A DNA stretch of 64,000 nt, taken from the NCBI GenBank assembly GCA_041748555.1, contig JBGTDA010000056.1, positions 17,409 to 81,408 of the forward strand. The letters are read 5' to 3'. Below are positions 37,179-46,496 of the stretch, piece after piece (position 1 is the stretch's first letter; the number at the start of each line of letters is the position of its first letter). Made by a program: the position numbers and the translations under genes. The stretch is from Rhodonellum sp041748555 (GTDB lineage: Bacteria; Bacteroidota; Bacteroidia; Cytophagales; Cyclobacteriaceae). The notes below the pieces were generated by a model. That model was given only the letters and a program-made list of their open reading frames with translations. It made no database searches and was not told the DNA's origin.

Positions 37179-37853
37179 TTATCCAAGTTTAAATCTAATT
37201 GGAAGTCTCATTCTCACCCTTACAGGTCTACCTCTTTGTTTTCCAGGTTCCCATTTGGGTGCATTCTTTACAACTCTCAATGCTTCTTCGTCGCATCCTC
37301 CACCGATTCCCCTCAGAATTTCAACATCCTGAATTGAACCATCGGTATTAACAACAAATACCACATAAACAGTACCCTCTATACCCATTCTTCTAGCTTG
37401 GGTTGGGTATTTCAGGTTATTGCTGAGATATTTATTCCAACCTTCCATTCCCCCGGGAGGATTTGGAGCGTTTTCCACAACATCAAAGATTTCGTCAGCC
37501 TTTTCTACAACCGGTGCATCAGCAATGACAACCTCTTTGATTACTGTTTCTTCTTTGACATCGACATCAAAGTTCACTTCTATTTTCTCCTCGATCTCTA
37601 CCTCATCAGGAATTTCCTCAATGATGGGTTGCTCGATCGGAGGTGGTGGTGGTGGTGGCTGCTCGGTGATCGGAATGTCTAAGAGTTCTTCAAAATCATC
37701 GGATACTTGCCCTAAATCTTTCAAATTCTGGTCATCAAATGACTTGTATTCAAAAGCAAATAGAACCAAGCCAACACTGATCAGAAGACCCAAATTCATG
37801 AACATTCCTGTTCTTTTGGTCAAATCTGCCTGCGGCGTTTTTTTAGCTTCCAT
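37179..37853 (-). CDS. Energy transducer TonB
   Basis: This 224-residue inner-membrane protein has one membrane segment (about residues 18-34, NLGLLISVGLVLFAF). A periplasmic region with the run PPPPPPP near residue 66 and many Glu/Val dipeptides follows. The C-terminal TonB domain starts YPTQARRMGIEGTVYVVFVV and ends PIRFKLG. It passes proton-motive energy to outer-membrane receptors. ATG 37853 is chosen; the frame can extend to a TTG at 37904. It is the last gene of the minus-strand cluster, 71 bases after vanZ. No ExbB/ExbD genes are adjacent. Confidence 0.9.
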   Translation of the reverse strand: MEAKKTPQADLTKRTGMFMNLGLLISVGLVLFAFEYKSFDDQNLKDLGQVSDDFEELLDIPITEQPPPPPPPIEQPIIEEIPDEVEIEEKIEVNFDVDVKEETVIKEVVIADAPVVEKADEIFDVVENAPNPPGGMEGWNKYLSNNLKYPTQARRMGIEGTVYVVFVVNTDGSIQDVEILRGIGGGCDEEALRVVKNAPKWEPGKQRGRPVRVRMRLPIRFKLG

Positions 37854-37924
37854 CGTTTTACGCTTTATATGGTTAATAACTTTTTTTGAGTTTAGAGATA
37901 ACAATTCTAGCCATTTATTTTTAG

Positions 37925-38311
37925 TTAGACAAGTGCGGATTTGCGCTTATGCAAAATATACAAACAAATTATTCCAATGGTACCTCCCACTATATTTGCG
38001 GCAATATCATCAAACCCAAATGTTCTATTGGGAACAAACCGCTGCAAATACTCTATCAATATAGCAAAAATAATTCCAAAAACTAAGTAATTAGTAAAAA
38101 ATTTAACTTTTTTTATTCTTTTATCGGGCTTTGACACACCGACTCGGCTCCAGAGGAAAGTAAGAACTGCAAACAAACCAACATGGACCATTTTATCCAA
38201 ATGAGGAATTAAAGGGGCTTTTGGAAGGGATTCTCCCGGTGTCAACAATGCTGACACCATAAGTAAAAGCCAGATTATTGCCGGTACAATTCTGTATTTT
38301 GAAATATTCAA
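37925..38311 (-). CDS. VanZ-like family membrane protein
   Basis: This 128-residue protein has four hydrophobic segments and the family landmarks HLDKMVHVGLFAVLTF and FDDIAANIVGGTIG. VanZ homologues are small integral membrane proteins; the original VanZ gives teicoplanin resistance, but most members have no defined role. The start is TTG at 38311, directly after the gcvH stop (TAATTG); the next ATG falls inside the first membrane segment, so TTG is preferred. Its position between gcvH and tonB, downstream of sprA, is a recurring arrangement in Bacteroidota as far as I recall. Confidence 0.82.
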   Translation of the reverse strand: MNISKYRIVPAIIWLLLMVSALLTPGESLPKAPLIPHLDKMVHVGLFAVLTFLWSRVGVSKPDKRIKKVKFFTNYLVFGIIFAILIEYLQRFVPNRTFGFDDIAANIVGGTIGIICLYILHKRKSALV

Positions 38312-38689
38312 TTAGCTGCCGACTAATTCTGAATATTGTTCAGAAGTTAATAAATCTGAATGTTCATCTTTACTCAGTTTGATTTTGATCATCCATCCTG
38401 ATTCGTATGGAGACTCGTTCACCAATTCAGGCGAAGCTTCTAACTCTTCATTGAATTCCAGAATTTCGCCATCCACAGGCATAAAAAGATCAGAAACTGT
38501 TTTTACTGCTTCTACTGTCCCAAAAACATCACCGGTAGCGATGGTTTCCCCCACGGTTTCCACCTCTACATAAACTATATCCCCAAGTTCCCGCTGGGCA
38601 AACTCAGTGATGCCTACTGTAGCAATTCCGTCTTCGATTTTAACCCACTCGTGATCTTTTGTGTACTTTAATTCTTCAGGAAAATTCAT
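38312..38689 (-). CDS. gcvH: Glycine cleavage system H protein
   Basis: This 125-residue lipoyl carrier shuttles the methylamine group between the P, T and L proteins of the glycine cleavage system in the cytoplasm. The lipoylated lysine is K63 in GTVEAVKTVSDL. The length matches the family. ATG 38689 (MNFPEELKY) is chosen since it fits family N termini; the frame extends 8 codons to a further start at 38713. The P and T genes are not in the window. It follows sprA by 53 bases. Confidence 0.94.
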   Translation of the reverse strand: MNFPEELKYTKDHEWVKIEDGIATVGITEFAQRELGDIVYVEVETVGETIATGDVFGTVEAVKTVSDLFMPVDGEILEFNEELEASPELVNESPYESGWMIKIKLSKDEHSDLLTSEQYSELVGS

Positions 38690-38742
38690 ATATTTTTTAA
38701 TTAAGGTGCCCAAAAATACAAGCTTTCATCAAATGATAAAAC

Positions 38743-41700
38743 CTATTGAGATAAATTAAATCGCAACTGGCCTCCAAATGCTGTGCTGCTTCTTCTAAAG
38801 GATGTGGTAACTCTGGGATCGTTGATCGTTCTATCAAAGTAAAACTGGATATTCAGGTTCTGATTAACTACATATCCAATAGTTGGACGGATCTGTATGT
38901 TGATATTTCCATTGGTAACCGTGCTGGGTTCTCCTATTTTTCGTTGAACCTGCTGGGTATCTACAACCCGGGTATTGATCCGTATCTGTAAATCATTGCT
39001 GAGTACCTCTTGTCTTCCCTGAATTTTAAACGGAATTTTAACCCCTGCTTTTGTATATCCCAGATCAAATCCAAAGTCCCGACTGGTTTGCTCCGTCACT
39101 TGGGCATTGGCAAAATTCAATCCAATATTTCTTTCCGAATTATACTCCATACTGATATTGAGCCTGTTTTTTGTCAAAAGATCCACTTTGACAAGTGGCG
39201 CAAACCGTTCAGTTAAAATAACCTGATTCAAAATGAATATGGGAATGTATTGACCGAATTCATCGGTTATGGAAGCTCCCGGAAGATTTTGTATTCTGTT
39301 ATAAAGTTCCAGCCCTTCCTTATATAATAACGAGTTGGAAAAATTGCTGACCTCATAGGTTGAAGAATAGCCATGGGAAATGTTTATACTGGAAAAATAT
39401 TCTCTCAGTGCAGGTATCTGGGACAACCCTTTGTAATCCAACCTCCAGTTGGGAATAGGGATTTTAGGGAATGGGTTCAGATCAAGTGCCTCAGGATCTT
39501 TGCCCCCATAAGCCGCCAAGAAAGACAAGCCCAAAACATTCTGACCATTAATAGCATATTCACCACCTGGATTTTGCGCATTTAGACGAGACTGAAATAC
39601 ACTGCGGTATTGCTCGAAATTTGTAAATAAAGTTGAGTTATTATTCGCATCATCCCTTGCAAAAGTGGTTCTAATAATGGAGTAGGTAATACTGTAGCCT
39701 CCTGTCCTGTTTGGACTTAAGGAAGTGAATTCTCCCGGAACTTGCTCCGAATTTCTAAAAATCTCACTGTATTCTCCCGACTCCCGCTTTCTTGCTTCAA
39801 AAGTAATTCTGAAATCCCTAAAGGGTTCTGCCATAGCGTTCACTTGAAGATTTTTTGTTTGATTCTGTCTGAAAAGCTGAGTTAATTCGGAACTTGGCGC
39901 CATTAACCCCTGACTTGCAAGACCGTACCTGACTCCGGGATTTTGACTGCCCGCAATAAACCCTAAACCCGGATTCATAAAACTTCTATCCAGCCCTAAT
40001 AAATTCGTATTTTCCATATAGCCGGGCAAAAATGTGCCTTCTATTATAGAATACCTGAAGTTTATGTCTTTGAACATGGTCACGAACTTCAGGAGCTTGT
40101 TAGTGAAAGGCGTCCCAATGGTATCTTCTGCATTGACAACCGTCCGGCCGGGAATGCTGGGTCTCCTGGGAGCATTCAGGGCTCTTATTTTTGCACTTTT
40201 GTTATATAACCGTACAAAATCAAGCTTACCATTAAAAGCTCTGTCTCTGGTATTTTGAATAACGTTTCCCAATGTGTCTCTTTGTCCAATAGCACCCGTG
40301 ATCCAGGAATAATTGGCAGAATATCTTACATCTGCTTTTATCCAATCCAAAAGGGGAATTTTTTCTATCGGAAGGGTGTAGTTTACCGACAGCTGATGGT
40401 TATAATTTGTAGTCCTTCCTAGTTCGCGGATATTGGATCTTACAGAATCTCTTTTTACTTCAGAATCCAGATCCCCATCAGGTTCATCTACTACTGCAAG
40501 AACTCTGCTCATAAAGTCCACCCTGAGATTCTGGGTAAGATCCCAATTGAGGTTGTACGAGCGATTTATAAAGAAGCTTTTTTGAAAAAAAGGATCCACA
40601 CCTTCTATTCCGAGATTGTCATTCCGATATTGTGTTCGCATAAATCTTCTGTCAAGATCTACTCTAGCAGAAAACAGTGTTGGTGCAAAATTAAAATTGA
40701 GTTCCTTGATAATAGCTAGATTTTTACCGCTGAGGAATTCTGAATTTTTAAATGGTTCAAAAAGAAGGGGACCTGGTTGATAAGTGTAGGTGACGTTACC
40801 TACATACGTTTCATAATCGTAGCTTTCTGTCTGGATGTTACTTTGCCTGATGGATCCATAGGCATAGGAAAACGCGAAATTGCTCAGATCATAAATCCGG
40901 TTTTTGTCGTTTTCGGGATTTTTGATTTTCCTTACATTGGTAAAGCCGATGTTCCTACGCCGGATCTGATCCAACACCTGACTTCGATAAATTTCCCTGT
41001 CCTCTTCCGAATTGAATTTCTGCAAAGCCACCTCAAACGGCACGTCAGGATTCAAAGGATCAAATTCTGGTCTTGTAGATGAATTTTCCAAACTGACATA
41101 CATCGGAATGCTGACATTCAAGGCTTCTGGAAGCAATTTATCGACGGTGATGTTGGCTGAAATATCATATTGTGTAGTCGATTCCCGGGCTCTTTGAGAA
41201 AGACGGGTTTCCAATCCTCCGAAACCTACCGCATTATGCCTGATAGAAGTTGACACGATGGCTACGTCGGCAATTTTTGCATTAAAAATAGCATTTGCTG
41301 CCCAACCGGAGGATTCGTTGAATCCTGAAACCCTCAGTTCATTTGCCCACATACAAACAGATCTGGCAGCGGTACCACTGTTTCCCGGATTTCTTATTCC
41401 GATCATCATTCCCTGAAGCATATTCAACTCCGGACGTCCGACAACAGTGATTTTGTATTGCCTTACATCTTGGCTGAAGGCAAGATTCAAAGGAACTCTC
41501 TGATTGTCCCTGGCTACTTTTACTCCCACAATTTCACTGATGGCAACATCAATTTCATTTTCTAATGGCCAGATCTGCCTTGGATCACGGGTACCTTTTG
41601 GGGTGATCAAAAGCGGAACCTCAATCTCGTAATAATTGTCTGTATAATCTGTACCCATCCGAAGAAATGCAGTAAGCTCCCCATCCCCGGCATCTTCACT

Positions 41701-44700
41701 GTCGGCATGAAAAAACATTTTCACTCTTTCAAACTGCACCAGATCCAAACCATTGGTAGTCTTGAAAACGGCTCTTGCATCTCTGGCCTGAAGGTCTTCC
41801 ACACAGAGTTTAAGGGATTGCTCGTTGAGCTGTCTTTCTACAGTAGATAAATTATCTCTATCCCGATTTATACCTGGTGGCAATACATAAGGACTCTGAG
41901 TAGGACTTCCCTGACTGTTTTCCTCGATGTTCACAACTCCTACAGTCAGGTTGGAATTGTCAGGCTCCGGAATTTCAAAAAAGCCTCTTTCAAAAAGAGA
42001 TTCCTGAAAAGTCCGCCACTGACTTCCCACCAACCTGAAATTTGCCATTCTAAGGACCACAGGTTGTTCAAAATCGGTGAGATATGTCCTCATAAACCTG
42101 ATCGACTTAAATCCGTTGATGTCTCCCTGGACTCGGTCAGGGGTTCTTATAGGTATCCGGAATAAATACCAGGTCACATCATCCCCGCTTTGGTTACTCG
42201 TTACTTTGTCCACGATGTATTTGTTGCCGACTTCCAGATCGTTTGGATTCAGGTCAATCTCATATTCATAATAATTCTCAAGTTCATTGATTGTATTGTC
42301 GTTGTTTAGGTCCTCATTGTCAGGAAGGTTGGAGCCTGAAGGAGTATAGGGCAAGTTTACATTGGCCGTTATCGGAGTATTTCCCTCCATTCCGTTGAAA
42401 TTTTTATATCTCTCCAGAACTTTCACATCATTCTGGTCAAAAGTCTCATCCAGATAATATTGAAAATCATCTTCTGAGGGATCGGTCAGAATCCTGTTTA
42501 ATGCAGGTTGATTCACATTTAACCTATTGATAAACCTGTCTCTAAAGAAAACAACCTCTTCTTCGCTTTTCAGCCCATCCAAACCCACATCCTGATTTTC
42601 TCTTGCCTCGGGAGAATTGTCGAATGCAGGAAGCAAAAACTGTTGTCTTGTGATTCTTCCCCATTCTGTAATGGTTGTCTTTGACGGATCTCCATCCACC
42701 GGCAATCCGTTTTCAAATGTATGTCTTCCGTCTTTGATGATATCTTCAGATATATCGCCTAAGTTGAATCGTAATTTTCCTCCTGTAGTATTGTTCCGGT
42801 TGAATCTTCCGTCTAAAACCCTACCGTTTTCACCCTGAATAAACGGGTCAAGCAACCAAAATTCAATGTATTCAATATTGTTTCGGTCAAAATCAACCTC
42901 CGTGGTGATGGCTCTTGTAATTCCCCCATAATTGCTTTTGGGATCGGGTAATAATCCATCAGGGGTTAGACCCGGGTTGTAATTGTACATCCCTCTCTCA
43001 TGTGGAAAGTAAGCCATTTCGAATAAAGGTTCAGGAACAATGATTACATCTCTGTTCCTTTGAGGGAAAATTTCCTGCGGGATTACTCTTCTTACATAAT
43101 GGTTACTCCTGTCCTCCCTGCTGATGTTGGATGGGACACCGGGGCCTGATTCCCGATAAAAGATGTTGTCAATATTATACCAGGCCACTTTTGCTCTTTT
43201 GTAGGCATTGCCAAGCCTGTCTTCGGTGATTTCACTCAAGTCAAAGGCATTGTCCTCTGTTTTTGGTGTTGCAGCAAGCTTCCAGGTTTGAGCCGCGGCA
43301 CCGCCTAGGTTTGATGGCGTAATAGCTGTCTCAAAATCGTCGATATAAGAAGCCGCTTCCCCATTCACAACATTGGAAGTTCCGGGAAGTAATTGAGCGA
43401 ATTCACCACTAAAAGTCACCAGAGATGTCTCTTTTGTATTGGTAAATGGAAGTGCATCTGCAAGTTTTGTCAAGAACCGGGATTCATCGCTGAAGTTGGC
43501 ATCAAGTCCCCACATGCTGTTTCTTAATGTTTCATTTCCTGTAGCGATTCTCGATATATTCGGTCTTTCATTGAGATAGAGAAAAGTACCGCCGACACTG
43601 AATTTTTCATTCAGGATATAATCCAACCTTGTTCCCAAAAGACTCCGCGTTTGAAAGGATACCAAATCAGCTTTCTCAAAACTGATGGTAATCCTTTTTC
43701 CCGATTGTAAAATCCCTTCATTGATGATGTTGACTCTGCCAATATTGTAATCAATGGTAAAGTCCGTTCCTTCAGTCAATGGGATGTTTCCTGCCATCAC
43801 AATCACAGAACCAGGGGCTATATTCAGGCCGGGCAACAATATTTCGGAGGAAGATCCGGCATTCAGGCGTCCTTTTAAAAAATATTTATTCAATCGGGTA
43901 ACCAGCTCTGCATCTGCCTGGGTTGTTTCATAAAGGGTGTCATATACATATTTCTCCTCCAGTACTGATTCACTGGGTAGAAAAAGTTCGGCAAGATTTT
44001 GTCCGAAAGGCTCCAAAACAGGAAATACCAAATAACCCCTTTCCGGAAAAATAGTAACACCCGGAACAAAGTCAAAATTTCCATCAGGAGAAGGATCATT
44101 CTGTGGGTTCAGGTTGTCCAAACCTGTCAGCCGAATTAGCGGTTCGTTTTTAAGATTCTCACCTTCCAAAAGTGTCGGATTGTCCAGGCCTGTTCGGTCA
44201 TCCCGATAAATCACCTGAAGTTGGAAACCTTCCCGCTGGATTTGATTTGCGTTGAGGTTGTAGACATTTTTCATCATCAGATCCCACGTCGGAATCCTTG
44301 TATTGATCCGCGCCGGTCGAAGCATCTTTAAAAAAATTATTTCATCCTCGGGTCTGTTCTGGTAATCTTCTGTCAGTTCCCCGACTTTATAAACAGTTCC
44401 GTTGTAGGTATATTCATACGAAACAGCCAGCACTTCATCATTTTGAAGTTTACGCGAAAGTGATAGATATCCCAATTCGGGATGAAACAAATATTCGGTT
44501 GGGGCGAGTTTTCTGGCTCCGTTTATTTGCTCATAATCTACGCCTCGTATAAGATTTAGATTTGCTTCTATAGCTTCAGATCCGGTGTCGAAAGGCCGAA
44601 AAGCGGGATTACCATCAAGATTACCGAATAATAAGTTTGCTGTATTTGAAGCAGGAGCATTGGGTGTACCGTTACCGATGTTGGAATTTTCCGGTTTGAA

Positions 44701-45882
44701 TATACGTTGCCCTTCTCCAAGATCCATAAATGCCGCAAAATTACGCAATGTTTCTGTGTTGTTTGCCCGGTTCATGATGTATACTTCCACACGGGTAACA
44801 TTTACTCCTGAAAGAATCTGTGGTAATCCCCGCAGCCACCTTTCGTAGTTTTCTCTGAAAAAATGTCCTAAGAAAAAATGTCTGTTTTCATCATAATCAG
44901 AAGCAGGAATTTCGAATTCCCGGCCTTGTCCGCCTCCTTCGATCACCAGTTCATCCCGTCTTCCTCTTTGGGTAGAGGCGACGCCTGTCACAAAAAGTTT
45001 TCCGAACTGAAGCTGGGTTTTAACACCGAACAGATTCTGTGCTCCCTGGATCAGACTGTTTTGGATGGGCATGCTGACGTTTCCTATCTCGATGGATTTG
45101 ATGATGTCTTCTTCAAATCCTGTATATTCTACCTTAAGCTGATTTTGAAAATCAAATGAGTTGTTGGAATCAAAATTGGCACTGACCTTCATTTTTTGGC
45201 CTAAAGTTCCATTGACACTCATCTGGATTTGCTGGTCAAAATTGAATCCACCGTTTTGTTGTTGACGGATCGGAATGGAAGGATTGTCTATGCGTCTGAA
45301 AATAGCTCCCAAATCCAGATTTACATAGCCTGTGGGTGTGATGTTTATTTCACTGCCCCCAAATATCCGGTCAAAACTCGGACTGGTGGTAATCGGGGGT
45401 ATCAATGACCGTCCACTTACAGCACTTTCGCCGTCCATTCCCCTAGAGCGGCTTCTCCAGTATTCCTGGCGGTTTCTGAATTCCTGCAGCTTAGAAATTT
45501 CATCGAAATCATATATCACACCGGGATCCACATCATTTGAATCCAACTGATTCTGAATTCTGTATTGTAGTACCGAATCCATTTCTACCTGAATCCGTTG
45601 GTCTGTAGGGGGAGTAAGGTAAAAGGGAGAAAACCTGTTTCTGAACGGACTTTGGGTAGGAAAAAGTGGGTTGGTATTAAGGTTTTGCCACAACAGAAAG
45701 GAGGGGAGCATCCTTCTTTTGTTGAGTGAGTCTATTCCGGAATTGATGGTGTCTTGTGGCGTCTGTTGGGCTATGGCTTCCTGATTTGACAATAGTATAC
45801 AATTCAACAATAAAAAAGCTATTGTTGAATAGAAAAAGAGGGGTCGCTTGTTCAAAAAAAAATCGTTAGAGCGAAAGTCCAA
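38743..45882 (-). CDS. sprA: Type IX secretion translocon SprA (Sov)
   Basis: This 2379-residue outer-membrane protein is the giant 36-strand translocation channel of the type IX secretion system, needed for export of surface adhesins and gliding motility proteins. Its length, the signal peptide in the first 40 residues and the N-terminal repeats (for example TPTGYVNLDLGAIFRR, TTQADAELV...) match the SprA family; the C terminus ends GQLRFNLSQ. The start is not ATG: TTG at 45882, or TTG nine codons later, which gives MNKRPLFF and a cleaner signal peptide. It is 14 bases after ruvA. Its partner genes porU and porV lie 15 kb away in another operon. Confidence 0.93.
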   Translation of the reverse strand: MDFRSNDFFLNKRPLFFYSTIAFLLLNCILLSNQEAIAQQTPQDTINSGIDSLNKRRMLPSFLLWQNLNTNPLFPTQSPFRNRFSPFYLTPPTDQRIQVEMDSVLQYRIQNQLDSNDVDPGVIYDFDEISKLQEFRNRQEYWRSRSRGMDGESAVSGRSLIPPITTSPSFDRIFGGSEINITPTGYVNLDLGAIFRRIDNPSIPIRQQQNGGFNFDQQIQMSVNGTLGQKMKVSANFDSNNSFDFQNQLKVEYTGFEEDIIKSIEIGNVSMPIQNSLIQGAQNLFGVKTQLQFGKLFVTGVASTQRGRRDELVIEGGGQGREFEIPASDYDENRHFFLGHFFRENYERWLRGLPQILSGVNVTRVEVYIMNRANNTETLRNFAAFMDLGEGQRIFKPENSNIGNGTPNAPASNTANLLFGNLDGNPAFRPFDTGSEAIEANLNLIRGVDYEQINGARKLAPTEYLFHPELGYLSLSRKLQNDEVLAVSYEYTYNGTVYKVGELTEDYQNRPEDEIIFLKMLRPARINTRIPTWDLMMKNVYNLNANQIQREGFQLQVIYRDDRTGLDNPTLLEGENLKNEPLIRLTGLDNLNPQNDPSPDGNFDFVPGVTIFPERGYLVFPVLEPFGQNLAELFLPSESVLEEKYVYDTLYETTQADAELVTRLNKYFLKGRLNAGSSSEILLPGLNIAPGSVIVMAGNIPLTEGTDFTIDYNIGRVNIINEGILQSGKRITISFEKADLVSFQTRSLLGTRLDYILNEKFSVGGTFLYLNERPNISRIATGNETLRNSMWGLDANFSDESRFLTKLADALPFTNTKETSLVTFSGEFAQLLPGTSNVVNGEAASYIDDFETAITPSNLGGAAAQTWKLAATPKTEDNAFDLSEITEDRLGNAYKRAKVAWYNIDNIFYRESGPGVPSNISREDRSNHYVRRVIPQEIFPQRNRDVIIVPEPLFEMAYFPHERGMYNYNPGLTPDGLLPDPKSNYGGITRAITTEVDFDRNNIEYIEFWLLDPFIQGENGRVLDGRFNRNNTTGGKLRFNLGDISEDIIKDGRHTFENGLPVDGDPSKTTITEWGRITRQQFLLPAFDNSPEARENQDVGLDGLKSEEEVVFFRDRFINRLNVNQPALNRILTDPSEDDFQYYLDETFDQNDVKVLERYKNFNGMEGNTPITANVNLPYTPSGSNLPDNEDLNNDNTINELENYYEYEIDLNPNDLEVGNKYIVDKVTSNQSGDDVTWYLFRIPIRTPDRVQGDINGFKSIRFMRTYLTDFEQPVVLRMANFRLVGSQWRTFQESLFERGFFEIPEPDNSNLTVGVVNIEENSQGSPTQSPYVLPPGINRDRDNLSTVERQLNEQSLKLCVEDLQARDARAVFKTTNGLDLVQFERVKMFFHADSEDAGDGELTAFLRMGTDYTDNYYEIEVPLLITPKGTRDPRQIWPLENEIDVAISEIVGVKVARDNQRVPLNLAFSQDVRQYKITVVGRPELNMLQGMMIGIRNPGNSGTAARSVCMWANELRVSGFNESSGWAANAIFNAKIADVAIVSTSIRHNAVGFGGLETRLSQRARESTTQYDISANITVDKLLPEALNVSIPMYVSLENSSTRPEFDPLNPDVPFEVALQKFNSEEDREIYRSQVLDQIRRRNIGFTNVRKIKNPENDKNRIYDLSNFAFSYAYGSIRQSNIQTESYDYETYVGNVTYTYQPGPLLFEPFKNSEFLSGKNLAIIKELNFNFAPTLFSARVDLDRRFMRTQYRNDNLGIEGVDPFFQKSFFINRSYNLNWDLTQNLRVDFMSRVLAVVDEPDGDLDSEVKRDSVRSNIRELGRTTNYNHQLSVNYTLPIEKIPLLDWIKADVRYSANYSWITGAIGQRDTLGNVIQNTRDRAFNGKLDFVRLYNKSAKIRALNAPRRPSIPGRTVVNAEDTIGTPFTNKLLKFVTMFKDINFRYSIIEGTFLPGYMENTNLLGLDRSFMNPGLGFIAGSQNPGVRYGLASQGLMAPSSELTQLFRQNQTKNLQVNAMAEPFRDFRITFEARKRESGEYSEIFRNSEQVPGEFTSLSPNRTGGYSITYSIIRTTFARDDANNNSTLFTNFEQYRSVFQSRLNAQNPGGEYAINGQNVLGLSFLAAYGGKDPEALDLNPFPKIPIPNWRLDYKGLSQIPALREYFSSINISHGYSSTYEVSNFSNSLLYKEGLELYNRIQNLPGASITDEFGQYIPIFILNQVILTERFAPLVKVDLLTKNRLNISMEYNSERNIGLNFANAQVTEQTSRDFGFDLGYTKAGVKIPFKIQGRQEVLSNDLQIRINTRVVDTQQVQRKIGEPSTVTNGNINIQIRPTIGYVVNQNLNIQFYFDRTINDPRVTTSFRRSSTAFGGQLRFNLSQ

Positions 45883-45896
45883 TGGGTATTATTTAA

Positions 45897-46496
45897 TTAT
45901 GTTGACTTTAAAGATGCTTTAATTAGTTCTTCTAATGAAATTTCGGTTCCTGTTTTTTTCAAAACCGCCGCTATATTTTTTTCTGCCGTTGCTTTGGTAA
46001 AACCAAGGGTAATTAATGCCTGTAACGCCTCTTCCCGGATTTTATTGCCGGAATTCATAAAGCCACGGGGGGTTGTGGCCTGGTCTAAAATTGATTCTTT
46101 TCTGATTTTATCCTTTAGCTCAAGAATGATTCTCTGAGCAGTTTTGACACCGACACCCTTCACATTCTGGATGGTTTTGTAATCCTCCTGTATAATGGCA
46201 TGTTCGAGTTCTTCCGAACTTAGAGAAGATAAAATCATGAGTCCGGTATTAGGCCCCACACCTGATATCGATATCAGATTAAGAAAAAGTTTCTTTTCGG
46301 ATTCTTCCTTGAATCCATAAAGGGTATGCGCATCCTCTTTGATATGTAAAAAAGTGAGGAGCATAATATGCTCCTCATCTTTGATCTTTGAATAAGTCTG
46401 TAGTGAGATTTTGACCTGGTATCCTACTCCTGAAATATCTATAATGACGTAGGTAGGGTCTTTAAAAATTAGTTTACCTTTAAGGTATGAGATCAT
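45897..46496 (-). CDS. ruvA: Holliday junction DNA helicase subunit RuvA
   Basis: This 199-residue protein has the RuvA layout: an OB fold (about 1-63, MISYLKGKLIFKDPTYVIIDISGVGYQV), two helix-hairpin-helix motifs (ISGVGPNTGL and VKGVGVKTAQRII) and a C-terminal domain III that contacts RuvB. It binds four-way junctions and loads the RuvB motor for branch migration. ruvB and ruvC are not present. It overlaps maeB by ATGA and is followed by sprA after 14 bases. Confidence 0.95.
   Translation of the reverse strand: MISYLKGKLIFKDPTYVIIDISGVGYQVKISLQTYSKIKDEEHIMLLTFLHIKEDAHTLYGFKEESEKKLFLNLISISGVGPNTGLMILSSLSSEELEHAIIQEDYKTIQNVKGVGVKTAQRIILELKDKIRKESILDQATTPRGFMNSGNKIREEALQALITLGFTKATAEKNIAAVLKKTGTEISLEELIKASLKST

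Noticed and set aside
37398..38064. Ser/Thr-rich plus-strand open frames of 94 and 214 codons opposite tonB and vanZ
   Set aside because: They are antisense to tonB and vanZ; the low-complexity Ser/Gly runs mirror the Pro/Glu-rich tonB sequence.
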